Shown here one piece after another: positions 1-6,106 of a DNA stretch of 14,094 nt. The position numbers were made by a program, and so were the translations under genes. The notes beneath the pieces are model-generated. The model saw only the letters and a program-made list of their open reading frames with translations. It did no database searches and was not told the DNA's origin. This stretch comes from an uncultured Clostridia bacterium (GTDB lineage: Bacteria; Bacillota; Clostridia; Oscillospirales; CAG-272): positions 1 through 14,094 of the forward strand of contig CALGZV010000145.1 in assembly GCA_937934385.1 (NCBI GenBank), in the 5' to 3' direction. Within the stretch, counting starts at the first letter, position 1; every line of letters begins with the position of its first letter.

Positions 1-110
1 ACTACGGCAGACAGTCCGCGATCCTCTGTGTATCGGATTCGAACCCCTATACGAAGCATCAGCAGTGCAGCGATGAAAACTATCACCGTCGCTGCAATGA
101 TCCACCCCAT
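1..110 (-). CDS. Membrane-anchored protein, probably DUF2953 family (5' fragment)
   Basis: Only the first 36 codons are inside the window; the gene runs off the left edge. The ATG at 110 has a good ribosome binding site (GGAGG, about 6 bases upstream). The fragment is a short start, one hydrophobic segment (about residues 3-20) and then a charged stretch with Arg residues, as in a protein with a single N-terminal membrane anchor. In many Clostridia the gene after scpB encodes a DUF2953 protein of unknown function, often followed by the sporulation protein GerW/YtfJ, and the N-terminus here fits that family. The family name rests mainly on gene order and on the anchor; the diagnostic part lies outside. 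The 160 bases between scpB and this start contain no other convincing gene. Confidence 0.55.
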   Translation of the reverse strand, partial: MGWIIAATVIVFIAALLMLRIGVRIRYTEDRGLSAV

Positions 111-270
111 ACACGTACCTCCATCCGTTTTTTACTTTCGTATGCCGTTTTCCGTACAGAAAACTCTCTGCAACAGTTTTTACACAACCCGGTTCTTCCT
201 AAGTCTTCGCTTTAGTTTATCTTGCGCTCGCTTTCCGGCATTGTTACATACTTTTATTATGAGTGCCGCA

Positions 271-942
271 TCATGTCTGCAGTTCTGCGGTTTCATCCTC
301 TTCATTTTCGGAAATCTTTTCCTTCGTATCATTATCCTCATTAGGGAAAGACAAGCTTACATCTGAATCACTTTCCGCGGATGAACCGACGCTACCGGAC
401 TTTTCATCTCCGCCGGACGCAATAGCATCAAAAAGCTCTATCGGCGGAAGTTCGCCAAGCGATTCGATTCCGAATACTCTGAGAAAATCCGGAGTTGTTC
501 CGTATATGGCCGGGCGCCCGGGAAGCTCCAGATGCCCTTTGTTTTCTATCATGCCTTTATCAAGCAGCGATGTTATCGAATATGAGCAGTCAACTCCGCG
601 TACCTGCTCTATATATGCTCTTGTAACCGGCTGACGGTAAGCAACTATAGACAGCACCTCAAGAAGTGCAGGAGAAAGCTTTGTTCCACGGCGTATTCCA
701 AGAGCTGCTCTGACCGATTCCTCATACTCCGAGCGGCTGCAAAGCTGGCATTCATCCTCAAGCACGGCAAGCTCAATACCGCGCCCTTCATAAGACTGAG
801 CAAGCTCATGGATAAGATCTCTTACTTTTTCTTCATCAAGAGAGAGAACATCCGCAAGCATAGATATTTTTACCGGATATCCCGAAGCAAAAAGCACAGC
901 TTCGATCGCCGACATATTCTCACTGTCTGATTCGTATGGCAT
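271..942 (-). CDS. scpB: Segregation and condensation protein B (ScpB)
   Basis: ScpB is the winged-helix (kite) subunit of the bacterial SMC-ScpA-ScpB condensin, which loads at ParB/parS sites and organises and segregates the chromosome. A dimer binds the central part of ScpA. The 223-residue product has two winged-helix regions (about 10-85 and 90-165) and family hallmarks: an alternating hydrophobic first helix with LFASG at 17-21, AYRQPVTR at 101-108 and GRPAIYG at 142-148. From about residue 175 there is an extra Ser/Asp/Glu-rich tail of roughly 48 residues that is probably disordered. The frame stays open to a TTG at 1026, but those 28 extra residues do not look like ScpB and the TTG has no ribosome binding site. 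ATG 942 has an AAAGGA about 11 bases upstream; ATG 915 is an alternative. It follows scpA in the same direction with a 95-base gap. Confidence 0.93.
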   Translation of the reverse strand: MPYESDSENMSAIEAVLFASGYPVKISMLADVLSLDEEKVRDLIHELAQSYEGRGIELAVLEDECQLCSRSEYEESVRAALGIRRGTKLSPALLEVLSIVAYRQPVTRAYIEQVRGVDCSYSITSLLDKGMIENKGHLELPGRPAIYGTTPDFLRVFGIESLGELPPIELFDAIASGGDEKSGSVGSSAESDSDVSLSFPNEDNDTKEKISENEEDETAELQT

Positions 943-1037
943 AAAAGCTGATTTCCTTTCTTCCGCTGATAAGTTGCGGTAAATTTTTGTGCGCACCTTA
1001 TTCTGTATACCGTTCGGCAGGCACAAATTCTATTTAT

Positions 1038-1769
1038 TTATGCGGACAGATGGAGAGTAAGATCTCCGTCGTCCTCATCGGTTATAGACACGCGCTGCGA
1101 CCTGATAAGTTCAAGAACGGCCACAAATGTAGTAATAAGCTCCGCCCGATCTGTTCCTGCACTCAGCAGCTCCGTAAGCGAGCAGTCGCCCCTGCGGTAC
1201 AACCGCCGCATAATACCGTATATTCTTGCCGGAACGGGTATTCTGCGCCCGCCGCGGCTGAGCAGCGAACCGAGCATACGCTCAGGACGGTCTGCGCGTT
1301 CGGCACCCGTTTTTCCGAGCTTTCCCGACAGCACATTTCTGAAAGCCCTCTCAAGCCTCATAATGCTATCGTCCGCAACATAATTTTTATATTCTTTAAG
1401 AGTTTCAGGTTCTTTCGCCACTCTGCCTCCGCAGCTATCGTAATATCCGCTCAGCATCTCAGCGGCACACTTAATTCGGCTGTATTCGATAAGTGCGGCA
1501 GCAAGTGCAGCACGCGGATCCTCCTCTTCTTTTTCCGTCTTAGGCAGAAGCAGCTTACTCTTTATAAGCATAAGCTCAGATGCCATAACTATAAAATCCC
1601 CGGCAAGTTCCATGTTCATTGCCTGAGCCTTTTCAATATATTCCATATACTGATCGAAAATAAGCGAGATCGGAATATCCGTTATATCGACTTTGTTCTT
1701 CGATATCAGGGAAAGCAAAAGATCGAGCGGTCCATCAAATGACGGGAGATGATATTTTATCTCTTCCAT
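1038..1769 (-). CDS. scpA: Segregation and condensation protein A (ScpA), kleisin
   Basis: ScpA is the kleisin that bridges the two heads of the SMC dimer and carries the ScpB dimer. The 243-residue product shows the usual layout. FDGPLDLLLSLI (11-22) is the signature of the N-terminal domain that binds the SMC neck, and a long helix around 54-76 (ELAGDFIVMASELMLIKSK) follows. An acidic, variable linker (about 78-85) comes next, then a middle region that should bind ScpB. A small C-terminal winged helix (about 195-243, with ELITTFVAVLELI at 210-222) binds the SMC cap. Length is typical. The ATG at 1769 follows only a weak purine-rich site (AGAAAGA, about 9 bases upstream). It lies 23 bases after the stop of the site-2 protease gene, so the genes are probably co-transcribed, which is the standard order in Firmicutes. 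Confidence 0.96.
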   Translation of the reverse strand: MEEIKYHLPSFDGPLDLLLSLISKNKVDITDIPISLIFDQYMEYIEKAQAMNMELAGDFIVMASELMLIKSKLLLPKTEKEEEDPRAALAAALIEYSRIKCAAEMLSGYYDSCGGRVAKEPETLKEYKNYVADDSIMRLERAFRNVLSGKLGKTGAERADRPERMLGSLLSRGGRRIPVPARIYGIMRRLYRRGDCSLTELLSAGTDRAELITTFVAVLELIRSQRVSITDEDDGDLTLHLSA

Positions 1770-1792
1770 AGTCTGTATCTTTCTATGTATTA

Positions 1793-2440
1793 TCAGACAA
1801 AAAGCCTGATCGGTATAAGTATCAGTTTGAACATTCCCTGTATCACTGCCGATGAAATATAGTTTATCGGCTTAGTTATGACTCCAGTTATTATAAGAAC
1901 CATAAATGCAATAAGAATATATTGTTCATATTTCATTATCTTAAAATAAATATTCTGCGGCAGAAAAAGCAAAAGAATACGGGATCCGTCAAGAGGCGGT
2001 ATCGGAATAAGATTGAATATCGCAAGTCCGACATTCAAACTAAGAAATACCCATAAAAACATAGTCAGTGCCGTAACAAACATAGATTCACTATCTGCAA
2101 GAGAAACATTACAGCACACATATCCAATGGAAGCAATAAATCCGAGAATAAGATTAGAGAGAGGTCCTGCAAGAGATGAAAGCGCCATGCCGACCTTAGG
2201 ATTCTTGAAATTTCGCGCATTTATCATAACCGGGCTCGCCCATCCGAACCCGACGAGCAGCATCATTATCATACCGAGCGGGTTTAGATGGCGCAACGGA
2301 TTCAACGATATTCTCCCGTTATCTCTCGCTGTGGAATCTCCGAGCTTGTATGCCACCCACGCATGCGCGCTTTCATGTACCGAGATTGCAAACAGTATTG
2401 TAGGTATTCGAAACAGATATATTAAGATCTGCGTTTTCAT
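1793..2440 (-). CDS. Site-2 protease family membrane metalloprotease (peptidase M50)
   Basis: This is a small (215-residue) intramembrane zinc metalloprotease of the site-2 protease group. The zinc-binding HExxH motif is HESAH at 22-26, inside the first membrane helix. The third zinc ligand is the Asp of PPLDG (D151), in the motif NLIPIPPLDGSRIL. About five to six hydrophobic segments are visible (roughly 5-22, 55-75, 85-110, 120-148, 172-195). There is no PDZ or CBS domain, so it belongs to the minimal group often found beside scpA; its natural substrate is unknown. The ATG at 2440 was chosen; an in-frame TTG at 2446 would add two residues and sits closer to the AAGGA site, so the true start could be either. 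It lies 33 bases downstream of ysxC and 23 bases upstream of scpA. Confidence 0.93.
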   Translation of the reverse strand: MKTQILIYLFRIPTILFAISVHESAHAWVAYKLGDSTARDNGRISLNPLRHLNPLGMIMMLLVGFGWASPVMINARNFKNPKVGMALSSLAGPLSNLILGFIASIGYVCCNVSLADSESMFVTALTMFLWVFLSLNVGLAIFNLIPIPPLDGSRILLLFLPQNIYFKIMKYEQYILIAFMVLIITGVITKPINYISSAVIQGMFKLILIPIRLFV

Positions 2441-2473
2441 CGGCAAGTATTCCTTTCGTATCTATGGTTCAAT

Positions 2474-3079
2474 TCATCGATCCTCATTTACAGCTTTTAT
2501 TAGACAGCCCCACAGCTGTTCACGTCCCGTTCCCTTGAGCGACGAAAACGGAACAATCAGGGGACAAAGCGGCTGAAGCTCCGTAAGCGCATTTTTCAGA
2601 GCAGTGCTTCCGAGCTTATCGCATTTTGTCGCGGCAATAGTATACTCCATTCCCGTCTGTCTGAGAAAGTCTATCATCATAAGGTCATCGGAGGTCGGTC
2701 CGACCTTTATATCGATAAGCTGTACGGTAAGGACAGGGCCGCGGTCTGCATAGTATCCGTCGCCGAGTCTCGAAAGGCGGCCGCGCTCCGCAGGGCTTCT
2801 CTTTGCAAATCCGTATCCCGGAAGATCTACAAAATAGAATTTCTTATCTATGCTGTAGTAGTTTACGGTAATCGTCTTTCCGGGAGATGAGCTTACACGG
2901 GCAAGCGCGCGTCTGCCGAGCAGGGTGTTTATAAGAGAACTCTTTCCGACGTTAGAACGACCGGAAAAGGCTATCTGAGGCAATCTGTCGCGTACAAACT
3001 GTGACGGTTCTCCCGCTACAGTTGAAAGAGTAACATTGTTGAGATTAATATCTGCTTTAGTTATCATAATAATATCCAT
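2474..3079 (-). CDS. ysxC: Ribosome biogenesis GTP-binding protein YsxC/EngB (YihA)
   Basis: This is a TRAFAC-class GTPase needed for late assembly of the 50S ribosomal subunit, acting in the cytoplasm. With the start at 3079 it has 201 residues and all G motifs: G1 GRSNVGKSS (40-48), a Thr-containing switch I around 69-71, G3 DLPGYG (85-90), G4 TKCD (151-154) and a G5-like SSLKG (179-183). The length is normal for the family. The start is uncertain. ATG 3079 and ATG 3067 are both possible and neither has a Shine-Dalgarno site. A GTG at 3118 would add 13 Cys/Arg-rich residues unlike the family. A short stem-loop (GCCGC-TTAC-GCGGC, 3083-3096) ends three bases before ATG 3079. It follows lon, the same order as lonA-ysxC in Bacillus, but here with a 148-base gap. 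Confidence 0.95.
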   Translation of the reverse strand: MDIIMITKADINLNNVTLSTVAGEPSQFVRDRLPQIAFSGRSNVGKSSLINTLLGRRALARVSSSPGKTITVNYYSIDKKFYFVDLPGYGFAKRSPAERGRLSRLGDGYYADRGPVLTVQLIDIKVGPTSDDLMMIDFLRQTGMEYTIAATKCDKLGSTALKNALTELQPLCPLIVPFSSLKGTGREQLWGCLIKAVNEDR

Positions 3080-3227
3080 TCTGCCGCGTAAGCGGCCGCA
3101 CAAACAGAAATGAAACACATCGGATCCGCAAGACGGGCAAAACCCGGCTCAATCACAGCCTCAGGTAAGTCTGAACATAAAACAGACTATCCCTTTCCCT
3201 GTATTATCATTTATTAAACTACCGCCG

Positions 3228-5648
3228 CTATATAAGTGCTTCACGCAGAACATCTCCTATCTGTGAGCATGGAACAAATCTCAGTGCTTTTTTTACAATC
3301 GGATCTATCTCCTCAAGGTCTCTCACATTATCTCCGGGTATAAGAACAGTTTTCACTCCTGTTTTATATGCCGCCATTGTTTTTTCGCGAAGCCCGCCGA
3401 TAGGAAGCACCCTTCCGTGCAGAGTTATCTCGCCTGTCATAGCCACATCACGGCGTACTGAACGTCCGGAAAGCTCGCTCGCAAGCGCGGTAGCAATAGT
3501 AACTCCTGCCGACGGCCCGTCCTTTGGAACAGCACCCTCAGGAACATGAATGTGTATATCCTTTGTTTTATAAAAATCCGGATCTACAGACAACTCTGCG
3601 GAATGTGCGCGGATATATGTCACCGCAGCCTGAGCCGATTCCTTCATAACATCGCCGAGCGAGCCTGTAAGCTTAAGCTTTCCGGTTCCAGGCATCGAAA
3701 CAGCCTCGATACGAAGCAGATCACCGCCGACTTCAGTATATGCAAGTCCGTTGACCTCTCCTATACAGTAGTTCTTTTCAATACTGTCAGGTATTATCCT
3801 GCGCGAACCGAGCATCGCCGCCGCAATCTCCGCCGTCACGGTAATTGTTTTAGGCTTTTCTTCGGCTTTCTGTACTGCTTTCTTTGCTTCAACGATTTGC
3901 TTTGCTGCCTTGCGGCAGATAGACGCGATCTTGCGTTCAAGTCCACGGACCCCGGCCTCGGAGGTATAATAATCTATTATTTCATATATACCGCTGTCGG
4001 TGAATTTAAGCTCCTTAGCGGTAAGACCGTGGCGCTTTCTCTGTTTCGGTATAAGATGATGCTTTGCAATAGCTGCCTTTTCGTGTCTGGTATACGTATG
4101 CAGTTCTATAATTTCCATGCGGTCCAAAAGCGGCTCAGGTATTGTCTCTGTACTGTTAGCAGTTGCAATAAACATGCATTCGCTCAAATCGACGGGAAGC
4201 TCTATAAAGTGATCGCGGAATGTCTTATTCTGCTCTCCGTCAAGAACCTCGAGCATTGCAGACGACGGATCTCCGTGTGAATCCTTTGTAAGCTTGTCGA
4301 TCTCGTCGAGAAGCATAAGCGGATTCATAACCCCGGCCTGGTTTATCGCATTGATAATACGTCCTGGCATAGAACCGATATATGTCTTGCGATGTCCGCG
4401 TATATCAGCCTCGTCACGTATTCCGCCGAGAGAGACACGGACATATTTGCGTTTCATCGAATCGGCTATTGATTTTGCTATAGATGTCTTTCCTGTTCCG
4501 GGAGGTCCTACAAGGCATATTATCTGATGTCTGAGTTCAGGATTAAGCTGCTTCACCGCAAGGTATTCGAGTATCCTCTCTTTGACCTTTTCAAGACCGT
4601 CATGATCCCGGTCAAGTATCCTTTTTGCAGCTTCAACATCTATTCTATCTTTCGAACGTTTCCCCCACGGAAGCTCAAGACATATATCGAGATAATTTCG
4701 GATAACACCCGCCTCCGCCGAGTTATACGGCGTTTTGGCAAGCTTTTTTGTCTCCTTGACAAGCTTTGTTTCCACTTCATCAGGCAGTTTAGCGCCGGCG
4801 ATCTTAGCCATATATTCGGCGATCTCTGTATCGTCTTCATCGTAAAAATCACCGTCGGTATCTCCTGCTGCATGTCCCTCCCCAAGCTCAGCCTGAATTA
4901 CTCTGAGCTGTTCACGAAGATAATATTCCCGCTGCCCGCGGTCGATTCCCGCCTGCACCTTCTGGCGTATTTCAAGCTCAGTACGCGCAATAACCGTCTC
5001 TTTAGCAAGGATAACCGAGAGTACACGTGCGCGTTCGACCGGATCAAACTGTTCAAGTACCGCCTGTTTATCTGATGTATCAAGCAGTGTATTGCAGGAT
5101 ATAAAATCCGACAAAAGCCCGGGAGATGTTATAGAACCTATAGACATAAGCAGATCTCCCGAAAGCTTAGGAAGCTTTTGAGAAAAATCTGCAAACATAT
5201 TCCTCAGCGCAAGTATAATCGCTTCAATCCCGGGATCGCTTCCCTCAACTATAACGGCTTTGCTCAGAACATCAGCCGTATAAGAACCATTTTCTTCCGA
5301 CTCAAAGGAAATAACGGTTGCTCTTGACATTCCTTCAACTACGATCCTTGCGCTGTTTTCACGGAATTTCACTATCTGCTTTATAAGCGCCACACAGCCG
5401 ACTTCATATATATCACCGGCTTCTACTGTGCGCTCAGCTCCCTCATGAGAGGATACGGCCTCGGCATCGCTCGACTTTTTCAATACGAAAAATGCTTTTC
5501 CGCCCTCACGGCTTGCGCGCTCGCATGCAGCGATCGAATCCGCTGAAGAAAGCTCAAAGCTCGTCGGTATCAACGGAAAAATAACTATCCCGTCAAGTAC
5601 CACCGCAGGAAGTCTCAGTGTATCTATCTTTTCAATATATTTAGGCAT
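3228..5648 (-). CDS. lon: ATP-dependent Lon protease (LonA type)
   Basis: Lon is a soluble hexameric AAA+ protease that degrades misfolded and selected regulatory proteins. The 806-residue product has the full LonA order. The N-terminal substrate-binding domain (about 10-205) is followed by a helical linker (about 210-330). The AAA+ module has Walker A GPPGTGKT at 381-388 and Walker B LMLLDEIDK at 444-452. The C-terminal protease domain holds the Ser-Lys dyad: S713 in KDGPSAG and K756 in GGLREK. The 43-residue Ser-Lys spacing equals that of E. coli Lon (S679/K722). The frame is open to an ATG at 5738, but those 30 residues do not resemble Lon. ATG 5648 has an AAAGGAA site about 11 bases upstream and starts a typical Lon N-terminus. 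A strong promoter lies at 5773-5801, giving a leader of about 120 bases. It is likely the first gene of the minus-strand cluster. Confidence 0.97.
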   Translation of the reverse strand: MPKYIEKIDTLRLPAVVLDGIVIFPLIPTSFELSSADSIAACERASREGGKAFFVLKKSSDAEAVSSHEGAERTVEAGDIYEVGCVALIKQIVKFRENSARIVVEGMSRATVISFESEENGSYTADVLSKAVIVEGSDPGIEAIILALRNMFADFSQKLPKLSGDLLMSIGSITSPGLLSDFISCNTLLDTSDKQAVLEQFDPVERARVLSVILAKETVIARTELEIRQKVQAGIDRGQREYYLREQLRVIQAELGEGHAAGDTDGDFYDEDDTEIAEYMAKIAGAKLPDEVETKLVKETKKLAKTPYNSAEAGVIRNYLDICLELPWGKRSKDRIDVEAAKRILDRDHDGLEKVKERILEYLAVKQLNPELRHQIICLVGPPGTGKTSIAKSIADSMKRKYVRVSLGGIRDEADIRGHRKTYIGSMPGRIINAINQAGVMNPLMLLDEIDKLTKDSHGDPSSAMLEVLDGEQNKTFRDHFIELPVDLSECMFIATANSTETIPEPLLDRMEIIELHTYTRHEKAAIAKHHLIPKQRKRHGLTAKELKFTDSGIYEIIDYYTSEAGVRGLERKIASICRKAAKQIVEAKKAVQKAEEKPKTITVTAEIAAAMLGSRRIIPDSIEKNYCIGEVNGLAYTEVGGDLLRIEAVSMPGTGKLKLTGSLGDVMKESAQAAVTYIRAHSAELSVDPDFYKTKDIHIHVPEGAVPKDGPSAGVTIATALASELSGRSVRRDVAMTGEITLHGRVLPIGGLREKTMAAYKTGVKTVLIPGDNVRDLEEIDPIVKKALRFVPCSQIGDVLREALI

Positions 5649-5772
5649 ATCTGTAATTTTTCCTTTCCGAAGCGCCGCGCACTGAAGCTGCCGCAAATTC
5701 TCATTGCCTGCGCGGCACAAGATATACCGCGCGCACATTTACGAACGTATATCTTTACCATTATATCAAATT

Positions 5773-5801
5773 ATTATATCATGCTTTTTATACTTCGTCA
5801 A
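5773..5801 (-). promoter_or_regulatory. SigA-type promoter of lon, extended -10
   Basis: On the minus strand, TTGACG (5801-5796) and TATAAT (5778-5773) are separated by exactly 17 bases. A TG one base before the -10 makes it an extended -10 promoter. The match to the vegetative consensus is close to perfect, so strong constitutive transcription of lon is expected unless repressed. The -10 context TGATATAAT occurs again 13 bases downstream (5760-5768 on the plus strand as ATTATATCA), close to the expected transcription start, and could be a second -10 element. No CtsR heptad direct repeat (GGTCAAA-type) is visible here. Confidence 0.82.
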
Positions 5802-5811
5802 ATATATTTGA
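5798..5811. promoter_or_regulatory. 14-bp perfect palindrome over the lon -35, candidate operator
   Basis: TCAAATATATTTGA is its own reverse complement. It overlaps four bases of the lon -35 hexamer, so a dimeric regulator bound there would block RNA polymerase. The flanking bases do not extend the symmetry. The core is A+T-rich, so a chance palindrome is possible in this composition; the position over the -35 is the reason to list it. No regulator can be named from the sequence. Confidence 0.35.
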
Positions 5812-5910
5812 TAAATATTTTGTAAAAATATAGTTTAGCAAAACCTTTTAACAAAAACATAAGACAGATAAAAAACAATCATTAAAAGCATACAAAAAAT
5901 ATACACATAC

Positions 5911-5939
5911 TTTACTTTTTCTCCGTAACATGCTATAAT
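5911..5939 (+). promoter_or_regulatory. Extended -10 promoter of the YfhO-family gene
   Basis: TTTACT (5911-5916) and a perfect TATAAT (5934-5939) are spaced by 17 bases, with TG placed for an extended -10 (TGCTATAAT). Transcription should start near 5946, leaving a leader of about 160 bases before the ATG at 6107. It is the only strong promoter pointing right in this region. Confidence 0.75.
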
Positions 5940-5960
5940 ATTTAAAATATAACTATTTTA

Positions 5961-6064
5961 ACAGGGGCAGATCAGGAAATGTAAGAATTCCCCTTCGGGT
6001 CTGTAAAACACCTAATACAGATAAAATGCGCAAGTCAAGCGGTATATATAAATTCCGCATCCGA
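5961..6064 (+). promoter_or_regulatory. Structured 5' leader of the YfhO-family gene, unidentified
   Basis: The leader can fold in at least two exclusive ways. CAGATC (5968-5973) can pair with GGTCTG (5998-6003), stacked near GGGG (5964-5967) with CCCC (5990-5993). Alternatively TCTGT (6000-6004) can pair with ACAGA (6017-6021). A further hairpin GCGG/CCGC with a 12-base loop lies at about 6039-6058. No U-run follows any of them, so this is not an obvious terminator/antiterminator, and I could not match it to a riboswitch family I know. It may be only a stable leader. Confidence 0.3.
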
Positions 6065-6106
6065 ATACGAAAAATACTTTAGCAAACGAAAGGACGGTAT
6101 AAATAA

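Larger units (their letters stand above)
5649..6106. other. Divergent control region between lon and the YfhO-family gene
   Basis: These 458 bases between two divergent starts contain no convincing gene. From the left they hold the G+C-rich lon leader (5649-5766), with three mutually pairable CCGCGC/GCGCGG blocks at 5675-5680, 5710-5715 and 5727-5732. The lon promoter (5773-5801) and its overlapping palindrome come next. A very A+T-rich stretch (about 5800-5910) follows, then the rightward promoter (5911-5939) and a leader of about 160 bases (from about 5946) that can form alternative hairpins. Confidence 0.7.

Noticed and set aside
147..164. GTTTTC / GAAAAC hairpin between scpB and the DUF2953-type gene
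   Set aside because: Short A/T-heavy stem without a T-tract in the reading direction; likely chance.
943..1026. In-frame TTG extension of ScpB
   Set aside because: It has no ribosome binding site and the added 28 residues do not resemble ScpB; ATG 942 preferred.
987..1742. A 251-codon plus-strand frame opposite scpA
   Set aside because: Antisense shadow of a well-conserved gene; no ribosome binding site or family resemblance.
3168..3188. AGTCTG / CAGACT stem-loop between lon and ysxC as a terminator
   Set aside because: The stem is only 6 bp with a 9-base loop and has no T-run on the minus strand.
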